The position numbers and the translations under genes were made by a program. Below, one piece after another: positions 17,193 to 25,653 of a stretch of DNA of 44,372 nt. Location: NCBI GenBank assembly GCA_050013795.1, contig JBEKEO010000006.1:1-44372 (forward strand), written 5' to 3'. The first letter of the stretch is position 1. Every line of letters starts with the position of its first letter. Under the pieces are notes generated by a model. It was not told the DNA's origin and did no database searches. It saw nothing but the letters and a program-made list of their open reading frames with translations. The stretch is from CAWHOW01 sp050013795 (GTDB taxonomy: Bacteria > Bacteroidota > Bacteroidia > Bacteroidales > CG2-30-32-10).

Positions 17193-17855
17193 TTAAATGT
17201 TCAGGTAATTCATAAGCGAATCAAACCTTTCCTTTAGAACATCGTTGTATTCCTCTTCAGAAAAAGTAGCTGTTACGCTGTATTTATACCTGTACAATGT
17301 TTGAAGGACAGAATGTATATCTATTTTATTTAGTTTTATTGTAATCTCAATCTTGGTCGAATCGGGGAAGGAAGTAACATATAAACTCAGCACCTTGGCA
17401 TCATTCGATTCAATGATCTGAGCTATTTCAGATAAAGAATAATCATTGTTGTTAAGTTCAATTATAATCACACCTCCGGGATTATCGGCAGCAGTAAGCT
17501 TTGAGAAATTCTGAACAAGTTCGGGAAACATAATGGAACCTATGTAATTATTTTTTCTGTCCAATACAGGAAGCAATGATAATTTAAGCGAAGAAAACAT
17601 TCTTATCACTTCATAAATATTCTGATCTTGGTAAACAAAAGGCTTTGCCAGTGAAAGGTTATGATTACCCAGAGGCTCTTCGGGAGTATTCAAATTCTCA
17701 ATATCAACATGTGAAATAAGTCCTAGAAATTCTTCATTATTGACTATGGGAAGATGCCTCACTTTCAAATCTTCCATGATAGCCAATGCATTCAGAGCGG
17801 TATCAGAAGTTTTAAGCGGAGTAAAAGAATTTGTAACAATATCCTTAGCTGTCAT
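17193..17855 (-). CDS. CBS-domain pair protein with C-terminal ACT-like region
   Basis: The 220-residue cytosolic protein begins with two CBS motifs (about 1-60, with VRHLPIVNNEEFLGLIS, and 65-120, with LSLLPVLDRKNNYIGSI). A C-terminal region of about 95 residues has an ACT-like alternation (GGVIIIELNNNDYSLSEIAQIIE). CBS pairs bind adenine nucleotides or related ligands and regulate partners; the partner here is not evident. It starts an apparent operon with the Omp85-like gene and nadK, so a nucleotide-sensing link to NAD kinase is conceivable but unproven. A good -33/-7 promoter lies 44-72 bases upstream. Confidence 0.85.
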   Translation of the reverse strand: MTAKDIVTNSFTPLKTSDTALNALAIMEDLKVRHLPIVNNEEFLGLISHVDIENLNTPEEPLGNHNLSLAKPFVYQDQNIYEVIRMFSSLKLSLLPVLDRKNNYIGSIMFPELVQNFSKLTAADNPGGVIIIELNNNDYSLSEIAQIIESNDAKVLSLYVTSFPDSTKIEITIKLNKIDIHSVLQTLYRYKYSVTATFSEEEYNDVLKERFDSLMNYLNI

Positions 17856-17898
17856 ATCTTGCCTGCTTTCACAATAATTCCTGAATTGTTTATCTTTA

Positions 17899-17927
17899 CA
17901 AACATACTAATTTTTTAGATTTGCAAA
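17899..17927 (-). promoter_or_regulatory. Promoter (-33 TTTG / -7 TATGTTTG) for the CBS-Omp85-nadK run
   Basis: On the minus strand TTTG (17924-17927) is followed after 17 bases by TATGTTTG (17899-17906), close to the Bacteroidota consensus TTTG-N17-23-TAnnTTTG. It lies in the 132-base divergent region between the CBS gene and pdxJ. Confidence 0.6.
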
Positions 17928-17987
17928 TTCATTACGCAAAGTTACTACACTATTTGATGGAATTAACTTAAAATTATCGATTTTATT

Positions 17988-18713
17988 ATGACCAAGCTAA
18001 GTGTAAATATAAATAAAATAGCCACTATCCGCAATGCACGCGGTGGCAATCTTCCCGATTTAATTAAAGTGGCAATGGATTGCGAACGTTATGGAGCACA
18101 GGGAATAACTGTGCATCCCCGTCCTGATGAACGCCATATACGTTATAAGGATGTACTCGATTTAAAGCCTGTTGTTACTACAGAATTTAACATTGAAGGT
18201 TATCCTTCCAAGAAATTCGTTGAGCTTGTTTGCAAAGTTAAGCCTGCTCAGGTTACTTTGGTTCCCGACCCTCCCGATGCCTTAACCTCCAATGCCGGAT
18301 GGGATACTAAGAAGAATGAATCCTTCCTTAAAGATGTTATTGCTGAATTTAAAAGTAATGGTATCCGTGTTTCTGTTTTTGTTGATACAGATGTTGACAA
18401 TATATACAATGCTGTTAAAACTGGTACCGACAGGGTAGAGCTTTATACCGAAGATTATGCAAAACGTTATTCTTTAAGCAGAGTACAAGCTATATTTCAT
18501 TTTGTAAAAGCGGCAAATGCAGCCAAAGAGGCAGGACTTGGTTTAAATGCCGGGCACGACCTTAACCTTGAAAACCTTAATTATTTTGTAAAGAACATAC
18601 CTGCTTTGCTTGAAGTATCCATCGGGCATGCTTTAATATGCGATGCGTTATATTATGGGCTGGAAAACACAATACAGATGTATTTGAAACAATTAAAAGT
18701 TATAAGTGACTGA
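17988..18713 (+). CDS. pdxJ: Pyridoxine 5'-phosphate synthase
   Basis: The 241-residue protein carries the PdxJ blocks: SVNINKIATIRNARG at 5-19, TVHPRPDERHIR at 41-52 (His43 and Arg45 are phosphate and active-site residues), EFNIEGYPS and GLGLNAGHDLNLEN. It condenses 1-deoxy-xylulose 5-phosphate with 3-amino-2-oxopropyl phosphate in the DXP-dependent vitamin B6 pathway, as an octameric cytosolic TIM barrel. Length is normal. It is transcribed alone, divergently from the CBS gene; pdxA is not in the window. Confidence 0.96.
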   Translation: MTKLSVNINKIATIRNARGGNLPDLIKVAMDCERYGAQGITVHPRPDERHIRYKDVLDLKPVVTTEFNIEGYPSKKFVELVCKVKPAQVTLVPDPPDALTSNAGWDTKKNESFLKDVIAEFKSNGIRVSVFVDTDVDNIYNAVKTGTDRVELYTEDYAKRYSLSRVQAIFHFVKAANAAKEAGLGLNAGHDLNLENLNYFVKNIPALLEVSIGHALICDALYYGLENTIQMYLKQLKVISD

Positions 18714-18760
18714 AGTAATTAAGTTGGCAGCAGCAGGTAGGCAGTAAGAAGTTAAATGTT
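18712..18760. repeat. Short direct-repeat array with 7-nt period after pdxJ
   Basis: From the pdxJ stop codon the sequence divides into heptads: GAAGTAA, TTAAGTT, GGCAGCA, GCAGGTA, GGCAGTA, AGAAGTT, AAATGTT. It is degenerate, but the G/A-G-T/C phase is kept. No ORF or hairpin is present. Confidence 0.55.
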
Positions 18761-18817
18761 GCAAAAATAGCTGAGACGATGAATAAATGATAATTTATGT
18801 AATCTTGCTTTTAAAAA

Positions 18818-19345
18818 TTATTTAAAATAAAATCGTAATAAAATTGATGAATTAGTTGAAAGTGCAGTATTATTTGGTAATATTTTTTCTGTTTGCGTTA
18901 GTTTAAGCATAAACATGCCTCCCAGACTAAATCTTGGCGAAAAGAAATATTCACCGCCTATTGCAAGCGCTTCATAAATATTATTAATATCTGCACCTAA
19001 TTTAACTCCATATAGCAAAGTAAGTTCTCTTTTACTATGTAGAAAATATAATCCTAAACCCATAGAAATATAATTATTAAAATTATTATTTTTTCCAATA
19101 ACTCTTGAGAATCCTAACTCAGGTTCCATTCTGAAATGATTGCGGAATGTCATAGGAATGGATATAGATGTAGAATAAGGAACATAACCTTCTTCAGAAC
19201 TATAAGTTTCAAAGTCATTAATATTTAATAATGATATTCCAAAACCTATTTTAAACTTGCTTGTATCGCTCTTCTGACCGTACGTAATACTTGAAAATGC
19301 ATGATTTAGCGCTAACAAACCAAATATTATTATTGTCTTTTTCAT
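18818..19345 (-). CDS. Small outer-membrane beta-barrel protein, function unknown
   Basis: A 175-residue protein with a cleavable signal peptide (about 1-23, ending TYGQ) and regularly alternating strands with aromatic ends (SMGLGLYFLHSK, LLYGVKLGADI, AIGGEYFFSPRFSLGGMFML), closing with SSILLRFYFK. The terminal phenylalanine-rich strand is typical of OmpA/OmpW-sized eight-strand barrels. No specific family is recognised. It is on the same strand as the lipoprotein gene 82 bases upstream; both are small surface proteins of unknown role. Confidence 0.72.
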   Translation of the reverse strand: MKKTIIIFGLLALNHAFSSITYGQKSDTSKFKIGFGISLLNINDFETYSSEEGYVPYSTSISIPMTFRNHFRMEPELGFSRVIGKNNNFNNYISMGLGLYFLHSKRELTLLYGVKLGADINNIYEALAIGGEYFFSPRFSLGGMFMLKLTQTEKILPNNTALSTNSSILLRFYFK

Positions 19346-19427
19346 TTTGTATTATTTTAATTAATTACTAAAGATTATATCAACTTCTTTATTTTATTAT
19401 CTTTATTTTATAAGTAATTGTTTGTTA

Positions 19428-19856
19428 TTATTGCCTTATGTACATAGAAAAAATAGAGAAATTACTGTAATCAAAAATAAAAATTGTGTCTTGCTCGCCA
19501 ATAACTATGAATTGTCGAAAGATAGGTTGACAACCATTTAAGAAATCATAGGGATAAAAGGTTAATAAATTATATGTTGCCATATTGGGAGGGGGATTTT
19601 CTGTTAAAGTGAATTTGTATTTTTCTTGTTGATTACCGTTCATATATTCTTTATAAATGCCGTCTTTATCGAATTCTATTGCTTTAGAATATCCTGCTGG
19701 TTCATTAGTTATTACTCCAGTAGTGTCATTATAATGCATACATTTCCATGTTCCTAAGAGTTTTTCAAATATAGGATTTTGTGAAGAGTCATCTTTTTTA
19801 CAACTCATCAATAAAGTCAATAAAATTATTAACGAAAGTCTCCAAAGATTTTTCAT
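19428..19856 (-). CDS. Lipocalin-like small lipoprotein
   Basis: The 142-residue product has a signal peptide with lipobox LMSC (Cys19) followed by KKDDSS, a common start of Bacteroidota lipoproteins. The mature part begins with LLGTWKC, the GTW strand of lipocalin-like domains, and then alternates short beta strands. Such proteins are widespread and mostly uncharacterised; ligand and role are unknown. Its neighbour downstream is the small barrel protein. Confidence 0.72.
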   Translation of the reverse strand: MKNLWRLSLIILLTLLMSCKKDDSSQNPIFEKLLGTWKCMHYNDTTGVITNEPAGYSKAIEFDKDGIYKEYMNGNQQEKYKFTLTENPPPNMATYNLLTFYPYDFLNGCQPIFRQFIVIGEQDTIFIFDYSNFSIFSMYIRQ

Positions 19857-19997
19857 ACTTTTACTTTTGTCTTTACCAAAATTACTATTTTTTTATCAAA
19901 CATCAATTTTTAAATTGGCATAAATTTTGCGAAAAATCACATTAAATAAACTTTATTAATTTAATATCTTAATTCACAAATCCTAAATCTATCTCAA

Positions 19998-20672
19998 ATG
20001 GCATCCACACATCCTTTCAACCCGGTAATGCATTGTTGCGCAGTGGAGCCTCAGGCGGTAAATGTGTTGGCTACACGTATTATTACCGAAGGCATGTATG
20101 TTAACACCTCGCTTTTCACGGCTATTCCGGTAAGTCTATCCGATTTCGAGGCGGCTAATTCCAAATTAACCAACCTTATTGCGCAGGCTAAAGGCAACAG
20201 TAATATTATTAAAACACGCGATGAACAGTCAGGTATAGTTCATGAATATATGGCTCTGCTTCTCATATACGCCCATACTGTTTGCAATCATGATATTGAA
20301 AAAATTATCCTTTCCGGCTTCGATGCAAGCAATCAACCGCAGCCTGCTGTTCCTCCTCCCATGCCTGTAATTACAAAGATTATAGAAGGAAAAGGAGTCG
20401 GCACCTATAAAGCTATTTTGAAAAAGACTGAGAGGAAAAAGCTGGGAGTTTCAAATAAATCGCATAGCAAAGGTGATAATCGCTATACAGTTGAAATTTC
20501 CACCACACCAGATGATGAAGCTTCATGGAAAATAGTATTGGAAAGCGCTGCCAGTACTAAGCTTATTTTCACAGGACTTGTGGCCGGTAAGAACTATATT
20601 CGCATTTATGGCATAAATTCAGCCGGAAAAGGGCAGCTTAGCACACCTCATCTCTTTATTCCACAATTGTAA
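19998..20672 (+). CDS. Cytosolic or non-classically located protein with C-terminal fibronectin type III domain
   Basis: The 224-residue protein has no signal peptide or membrane segment. Residues about 1-110 form a helical region (FEAANSKLTNLIAQAKG, EYMALLLIYAHTVCNHDIEKII), then a proline-rich linker (QPAVPPPMP). Residues about 125-224 look like a fibronectin type III domain, with the characteristic TGLVAGKNYIRIYGINSAGKG near the end. Helical-plus-FN3 proteins of this kind occur in Bacteroidota without a known role; no partner is evident here. It is followed by an inverted repeat and then repeat array B. Confidence 0.68.
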   Translation: MASTHPFNPVMHCCAVEPQAVNVLATRIITEGMYVNTSLFTAIPVSLSDFEAANSKLTNLIAQAKGNSNIIKTRDEQSGIVHEYMALLLIYAHTVCNHDIEKIILSGFDASNQPQPAVPPPMPVITKIIEGKGVGTYKAILKKTERKKLGVSNKSHSKGDNRYTVEISTTPDDEASWKIVLESAASTKLIFTGLVAGKNYIRIYGINSAGKGQLSTPHLFIPQL

Positions 20673-20681
20673 GCAGTTAAA

Positions 20682-20738
20682 AGTGCTTAAAGTTAATAAA
20701 GTGCCTAAATTGCCTAAAGTATTCTAACTTTAAGCACT
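20682..20738. repeat. 13-bp perfect inverted repeat downstream of the FN3 gene
   Basis: AGTGCTTAAAGTT (20682-20694) pairs perfectly with AACTTTAAGCACT (20726-20738) across a 31-base loop. The loop and arms are made of short direct-repeat words (TGCCTAAA twice). There is no T-run, so it is not a standard intrinsic terminator, although its position ten bases after the stop codon would suit RNA 3'-end protection. Confidence 0.6.
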
Positions 20739-20775
20739 CTAAACTTTAGTTCACTTTAAGTACTTTTAATTTGTA

Positions 20776-20860
20776 GTTATATCATTTTAAGTTAAAGCTA
20801 TATCATGTTAATTTGAAAGCAGATAACTATAAGTTATAGTTGTATCATTTTAAGTTGAAA
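20776..20860. repeat. Degenerate 21-22 nt repeats flanking array B
   Basis: Units starting at 20776 (21 nt), 20797 (22 nt) and 20839 (22 nt) share the pattern G-TATATCATTTTAAGTTAAA with few changes; the 20-nt segment between (20819-20838) is more diverged. A related partial copy, GGTGTATCACTTTTTGTTAA, occurs just after array B at about 21174. This second unit family therefore frames array B on both sides. Confidence 0.55.
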
Positions 20861-20882
20861 AGGGTAGTATAAAACTTTTGCA

Positions 20883-21176
20883 CTACCACAAATTTGTTTC
20901 GCACTACCACTAATTTGATTCATACTACCACAAATTTGATTTACACTACCACATATTTAATTCGCACTACCACATATTTAATTCGCACTACCATAAATTT
21001 GATTCATACTACCACTTGTTTGTTTCACACTACCACATATTTGTTTTACACTACCACAAATTTAATTTGCACTACCATAAATTTGATTCATACTACCACT
21101 TGTTTGTTTCACACTACCACATATTTGTTTTACACTACCACAAATTCGTTTCACACTACCACTTAAAAGTTAAAGG
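20883..21176. repeat. Array B: 14 intergenic direct repeats of exactly 21 nt
   Basis: Fourteen units start at 20883 and recur every 21 bases without an indel to 21176. Each begins CTACCA; the middle is mostly AAATTT or a variant, and most end in TTCACA, TTCGCA or TTCATA. Units 4 and 5 are identical, and units 6-8 (20988-21050) are repeated exactly as units 10-12 (21072-21134), so blocks of several units were duplicated. Two forward frames are open because 21 is a multiple of 3, but the encoded heptapeptides (TTTNLIH-like) have no ribosome-binding or signal context. Confidence 0.92.
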
Positions 21177-21266
21177 TGTATCACTTTTTGTTAAAGTTAT
21201 CATAATTTAACTCTAATCTCAGGCAAAAACACAAGCATTATCCCTCTTATTTTTATCAATTATGCG

Positions 21267-21274
21267 TATATTTG
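21267..21274 (+). promoter_or_regulatory. -7 promoter element for the MbnP-like gene
   Basis: TATATTTG matches TAnnTTTG and lies 34 bases upstream of the ATG at 21309, giving a start near 21281 and a leader of about 28 nt. No clear -33 box. Array B ends about 90 bases upstream. Confidence 0.5.
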
Positions 21275-21308
21275 TGCAGGTTTTTTAAGAATATTAAAAA
21301 TACTTCCA

Positions 21309-22115
21309 ATGAAAAAAATATTATTAATATTAATTCCTTTAATTTCCTTTGCTGTTATTATTAATTCATGCAAGAAGGACGCATTAACTCCAAAACCGGT
21401 AGCACCTGCTAATAATACAACAGGAACCGTAACCCTTTCATTTGCCCATTATGTTAATGGCAGTCCTGTGCAGCTGGATACCATGATTTATACCAATGCA
21501 GCAGGAAATCATTATGAAGTGGATGATTACAGGTATTTTATTTCTGATGTACAGTTCCATAAATCAAATGGCGCTGTTATAAATATTAATACTTGCTCAT
21601 GGTATTACTATGTTGATAATACTATTCCTTCAACACTAACATGGAATATTTGCGATAAATTGACGACTGGCGCTTATGATACTATTTCTTTCCGTTTTGG
21701 TTTTATCAATGCACAAAATCAAACCAATATGTTTCTCAACCCTCCTGAATCAAATATGTCCTGGCCATCAATATATGGCGGAGGTTATCATTACATGCAG
21801 TTAGACGGTAAATGGAAAGACCTCGGCGACACCATTGTGAACTTCAATACACATCTTGGAATAGGGAGGGTTATTTACGGAAGCGATACCATATACGTAG
21901 ATAACAGCTTCTCTGTAAAACTGCCGGTTTCGTTTACATTAACAGCAACATCCACGCCGGTTATACAGATTATCATGAATATTGACAGATGGTATAGTAA
22001 TCCTTATGTTTTTGATTTTAATTATTACGGACAGATGATTATGCAAAATCAGGATGCCATGCATAAAATTTCGGCTAATGGCTGGGATGTGTTTACCGTG
22101 GGATATATACATTAA
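21309..22115 (+). CDS. MbnP-like lipoprotein (possible copper-binding domain)
   Basis: The 268-residue protein has a lipoprotein signal (INSC, Cys21, then KKD). Its single domain resembles the MbnP family: VTLSFAHYVNGSPVQL at the start of the mature protein, YEVDDYRYFISDVQF at about 70-84, GGYHYMQLDGKW at about 158-169 and FNTHLGIG. Some MbnP proteins are periplasmic and linked to methanobactin/copper handling together with MbnH; many Bacteroidota copies are solitary lipoproteins. No MbnH-type cytochrome is present here, so copper binding is inferred only from the family resemblance. It is on the same strand as the S46 peptidase 128 bases downstream. Confidence 0.75.
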   Translation: MKKILLILIPLISFAVIINSCKKDALTPKPVAPANNTTGTVTLSFAHYVNGSPVQLDTMIYTNAAGNHYEVDDYRYFISDVQFHKSNGAVININTCSWYYYVDNTIPSTLTWNICDKLTTGAYDTISFRFGFINAQNQTNMFLNPPESNMSWPSIYGGGYHYMQLDGKWKDLGDTIVNFNTHLGIGRVIYGSDTIYVDNSFSVKLPVSFTLTATSTPVIQIIMNIDRWYSNPYVFDFNYYGQMIMQNQDAMHKISANGWDVFTVGYIH

Positions 22116-22189
22116 CAAGCCTTTCATAAGTAAAAAATATAATTTTGAATAAAAAATTAAGTAAAAAAACGTATAATTAAAAATTTCCC

Positions 22190-22197
22190 TATATTTG
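22190..22197 (+). promoter_or_regulatory. -7 promoter element for the S46 peptidase gene
   Basis: TATATTTG matches the Bacteroidota -7 consensus, 46 bases upstream of the ATG at 22244. The region 5' to it is AT-rich with no clear TTTG at the normal spacing. Confidence 0.5.
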
Positions 22198-22243
22198 GCG
22201 TTTGCAAAATATAAGATATAATAACTGATAAAAATTATTTGTT

Positions 22244-24409
22244 ATGAACAAGAAAATATTTTTAGTATTTCTGGTTTCTTCGCTTTTCCTTAACATGAAG
22301 GTAAAAGCCGACGAAGGAATGTGGCTTCCTTTGCTGATAGATCGCCTTAATTATGTAGATATGCAGAAGATGGGCTGCCATCTTACAGCAGATGAAATTT
22401 ACAGTGTGAACCACTCCAGTATTAAAGATGCCATTATTTCAATTAACAACGGCTATTGTTCAGGTGTTATGGTATCTTCAGAAGGGTTATTTTTTACAAA
22501 TCATCACTGTGGGCGGGGTTTTGTTCAAAGCCATAGTACTGTTGAAAAAGATTACCTGGCTAATGGCTTCTGGGCAATGGATAAAAGCGAAGAACTCCGA
22601 AACGACAAGTTATCAGCAACTTTCCTTGTACGGATTGAAGAAGTTTCGGGCAAAATATTACCTTATGTAAATGATAAAATGTCGGAAACACAGCGACAAG
22701 CTGTTATCGATTCCATTAGTACTATACTTGAAAAAGCTGCTATTAAAGGAACTACATATAATGGAAAAGTATTGCCTTTCTTTGAAAGTAACGAATTTTA
22801 TTTATTTGTTACCGAAACATATAAAGATGTAAGACTTGTTGGGGCTCCTCCTAATGCGATAGGCGAATTTGGCGGTGATACCGATAACTGGATGTGGCCT
22901 CGTCATGGAGGAGATTTTTCTTTATTCCGGGTTTATATGTCGCCTGATGGTGGGCCTTCTGACTATTCCAAGAAAAACATTCCTTATAAGTCCAAGTATT
23001 ATTTGCCAATTTCCTTAAAAGGACTTAAGAAAGATGAATTTGCAATGGTGCTTGGATTCCCGGGTACTTCCGACAGGTTTATAACTTCTTATGGAGTAAA
23101 AGTTGCGACGGATAAATTTAATCCTTCTATTGTGAAAATCCGCGAAAAAAAGCTTTCGCTGATGAATGAAGATATGAAAGCAAACGAAGAAGTGAAGATT
23201 CAATATGCAGAGAAATATGCATCTTCTGCTAATTACTATAAATATTACATCGGGCAAACGGAACAGCTTAAAAAACTGAATATATATGACAAAAAGCTTG
23301 CAATAGAAAAAGCTTTTACCAGTTGGTATAGTGCCGACCCCAAGTTAAAAGAAAAGTATGGTAGCGTTTTAAGCGATATAGAAAAATCATATGAAAAAGT
23401 GGGGAAATATACCATCCCGTATATATATTACAAGGAAGCAATCACCCGGAGTATAGAAATTCTGATATTTGCCAATACATACGAAGAACTTTATAAACAG
23501 TTGAAGCTTGCTGTTGATGATGAAGCAATAAACAGACTGACACAAAGCCTTACCTATAATGCAAAGTTGTACTTTAAGAATTATAATTTACCAACAGACA
23601 AAAAAATATGTAATGCCTTGCTTGATATGTTTTTTAAAGATGTACCCAAAGAATTTCATCCGGATATTTTTGCAACAGTTCAGAAAAAATATAAAGACAA
23701 TATTCCTTCTTTTGTGAATGATTTATATGATCAATCAATATTTGCTAGCAAAGATAAAATACTCGATTTCCTGATAAAACCTGATTATAAAAAGCTTGAT
23801 AAAGATTTGGGTTGGATAACCATGAGATCCTTTTATTCTAAATTCACCGATGTTGCTGACATGTATAATAATGCTAAGCTTGAGTTAACAAAAGGCAATC
23901 GTTTATATGTAGGGGGAATAATGGAGATGAATAAAGATAAAAAATATAAAAAATATTACCCGAATGCCAATTCTACAATGCGGCTTACGTATGGAAAGGT
24001 TACAGATTATAAACCTAATTCAACTACAAGTTTTACATATTTCTCTACTTTAGATGAACTGATTGCTAAAGAAGATCCTAAAAATCCCGAGTTTGAAGTG
24101 CCAAGTAAATTAAAGCTTTTATACCAAAATAAAGATTACGGGAAATATGCCACCGACGGTAAAATAAATGTAGATTTTATTACAAATAGTGATGTTACCG
24201 GTGGCGATTCCGGAGCCCCTGTTATTGATGGTGACGGAAATCTTATAGGCCTTGTATTCGATATTAACTGGGAATCAACCAGCTCTCCAATCTTTTTTGA
24301 TGATAATTATCAAAGAACAATATCTGTTGATATTAAATATATATTATTTATTATTGACAAATATGCCGGAGCCTCAAATATAATTAAAGAACTTACTTTA
24401 AAAGAATAG
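22244..24409 (+). CDS. S46-family dipeptidyl-peptidase (DPP7/DPP11 type)
   Basis: A 721-residue exported serine peptidase with a signal peptide ending near VKADEG. The mature start DEGMWLP is typical of the family. The catalytic triad is readable: His88 in TNHHCG, Asp224 in WPRHGGDFS and Ser656 in GGDSGAP. DPP7 and DPP11 act in the periplasm, releasing dipeptides from peptide N-termini and feeding amino-acid fermenting Bacteroidota. The S1 specificity position is 18 residues after the serine: known as Gly in DPP7 and Arg in DPP11, here it is Ile674 (FDINWE). Cleavage preference therefore cannot be assigned from the known types. Single gene with its own promoter and a clear terminator. Confidence 0.93.
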   Translation: MNKKIFLVFLVSSLFLNMKVKADEGMWLPLLIDRLNYVDMQKMGCHLTADEIYSVNHSSIKDAIISINNGYCSGVMVSSEGLFFTNHHCGRGFVQSHSTVEKDYLANGFWAMDKSEELRNDKLSATFLVRIEEVSGKILPYVNDKMSETQRQAVIDSISTILEKAAIKGTTYNGKVLPFFESNEFYLFVTETYKDVRLVGAPPNAIGEFGGDTDNWMWPRHGGDFSLFRVYMSPDGGPSDYSKKNIPYKSKYYLPISLKGLKKDEFAMVLGFPGTSDRFITSYGVKVATDKFNPSIVKIREKKLSLMNEDMKANEEVKIQYAEKYASSANYYKYYIGQTEQLKKLNIYDKKLAIEKAFTSWYSADPKLKEKYGSVLSDIEKSYEKVGKYTIPYIYYKEAITRSIEILIFANTYEELYKQLKLAVDDEAINRLTQSLTYNAKLYFKNYNLPTDKKICNALLDMFFKDVPKEFHPDIFATVQKKYKDNIPSFVNDLYDQSIFASKDKILDFLIKPDYKKLDKDLGWITMRSFYSKFTDVADMYNNAKLELTKGNRLYVGGIMEMNKDKKYKKYYPNANSTMRLTYGKVTDYKPNSTTSFTYFSTLDELIAKEDPKNPEFEVPSKLKLLYQNKDYGKYATDGKINVDFITNSDVTGGDSGAPVIDGDGNLIGLVFDINWESTSSPIFFDDNYQRTISVDIKYILFIIDKYAGASNIIKELTLKE

Positions 24410-24431
24410 CATTGATTTTATTTAAATTTTT

Positions 24432-24460
24432 AAAAGGCAGCTAAGTCAGCTGCTTTTTTT
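24432..24460 (+). terminator. Rho-independent terminator after the S46 peptidase gene
   Basis: GCAGCT (24437-24442), loop AAGTC, AGCTGC (24448-24453), extended by flanking A/T pairs and followed by a run of seven T. It begins 23 bases after the stop codon. Confidence 0.85.
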
Positions 24461-24498
24461 ATTTAGCTCTGCATAAGCGTGAGTATCGTAATTTCATA

Positions 24499-24506
24499 TA
24501 TATTTG
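24499..24506 (+). promoter_or_regulatory. -7 promoter element for the AI-2E family transporter gene
   Basis: TATATTTG, matching TAnnTTTG, lies 38 bases upstream of the ATG at 24545 and just after the preceding terminator. No clear -33 box. Confidence 0.48.
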
Positions 24507-24544
24507 TTCAAATTTAAAAGTTCAGATAATAAATAATCTTTGTC

Positions 24545-25639
24545 ATGAAAAATAAAAAATGGTATGTTGCCATTCCAGTAATAATAATTGTGGGGTTCCT
24601 GCTTTGGTATTTCAGCGCCATTGTTACTTATATATTGGTAGCGGCAGTACTTTCCATTATAGGACAGCCTTTGGTAAGGCTATTAAACACCATTAAATTA
24701 AAAAAGATTGGATTCCCACATGCTTTGAGCGCCTTAATTGCCTTACTGGGTATGTTCTTTATTATCTTTCTTATTTTCTGGCTGATTGTTCCTTTAATTG
24801 CCAAGCAAGCCGATCTCTTATCGGGGATAAGCGTTGATACATTATCGAAAAGTTTCCAGGAGCCTATAAAATACTTACAGAAAATACTTATTCAATATAA
24901 TCTTATCTCTTCATCAACTGATATTACTCAAAATATTTCCTCTCAAATAATGTCGGTAGTTGGAATTACCCAATTCTCAAATTTTATTAATTCTATAGTT
25001 AGCTTTACAAGCAGCATTGCTGTGGCATTTTTTGCAATTTCTTTCATTACTTTCTTCTTTCTGAAAGATGAAAAATTATTTTTAAAAATGATAATGGCTG
25101 CCACTCCTGTAGATTACCAGAATGAAATAAAACATGTTTTAATGGAAACCAAACGATTGCTTACACGTTATTTTATTGGCCTATGCATTGACCTCACCCT
25201 TGTGATAAGCCTTATGACACTAGGCATGTGGATACTTGGTTTTAAGAATGCGTTGATGATTGGTTTCTTTGTAGGCATAATGAATATCGTTCCCTATGTT
25301 GGTCCTATCATCGGCGCTTCCATTGGTATATTATTAGGACTTTCCAGTAATCTTACAATGGATTTCTCTACACAAATGGTCCCTTTGATTTTTGAAATGC
25401 TGGGGGTTTTTGTTGTTGTTAATTTGCTCGATGCTATGGTGCTTCAGCCAACTATTTATTCAAACAGTGTAAAAGCGCATCCGTTGGAAATATTCCTTGT
25501 AATAATGATGGCTGGCAGTATTGCAGGAATTCCCGGCATGATGTTAGCAATACCCTCCTATACTGTTTTAAGGATTATAGCTAAAGAATTCTTTAATAAA
25601 TTCTACCTTGTTAAAAGCCTCACTAAGAATATTGATTAA
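24545..25639 (+). CDS. AI-2E family transporter (TqsA/PerM-like membrane protein)
   Basis: The 364-residue protein has about seven to eight membrane segments: a pair near 5-40, one at about 60-85, then after a cytosolic/periplasmic stretch (90-150) further segments at about 150-175 and 210-345. The conserved late blocks GFFVGIMNIVPYVGPIIGA (about 240-258) and ANLDAMVLQPTIYS-like VNLLDAMVLQPTIY (about 293-306) are diagnostic of the family. Members export autoinducer-2 or act as Na+/H+ antiporters; the actual substrate here is unknown. It is followed after 14 bases by the radical SAM gene, suggesting co-transcription. Confidence 0.9.
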   Translation: MKNKKWYVAIPVIIIVGFLLWYFSAIVTYILVAAVLSIIGQPLVRLLNTIKLKKIGFPHALSALIALLGMFFIIFLIFWLIVPLIAKQADLLSGISVDTLSKSFQEPIKYLQKILIQYNLISSSTDITQNISSQIMSVVGITQFSNFINSIVSFTSSIAVAFFAISFITFFFLKDEKLFLKMIMAATPVDYQNEIKHVLMETKRLLTRYFIGLCIDLTLVISLMTLGMWILGFKNALMIGFFVGIMNIVPYVGPIIGASIGILLGLSSNLTMDFSTQMVPLIFEMLGVFVVVNLLDAMVLQPTIYSNSVKAHPLEIFLVIMMAGSIAGIPGMMLAIPSYTVLRIIAKEFFNKFYLVKSLTKNID

Positions 25640-25653
25640 TTAAGAAATGTATT

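Noticed and set aside
20894..21210. Open frames of 90 and 64 codons through array B encoding heptapeptide repeats (TTTNLIH-like)
   Set aside because: They are open only because 21 is a multiple of 3 and the unit lacks stops in those frames. Two overlapping frames are open at once, composition is abnormal, and no promoter or leader fits; the other arrays have no such frames.
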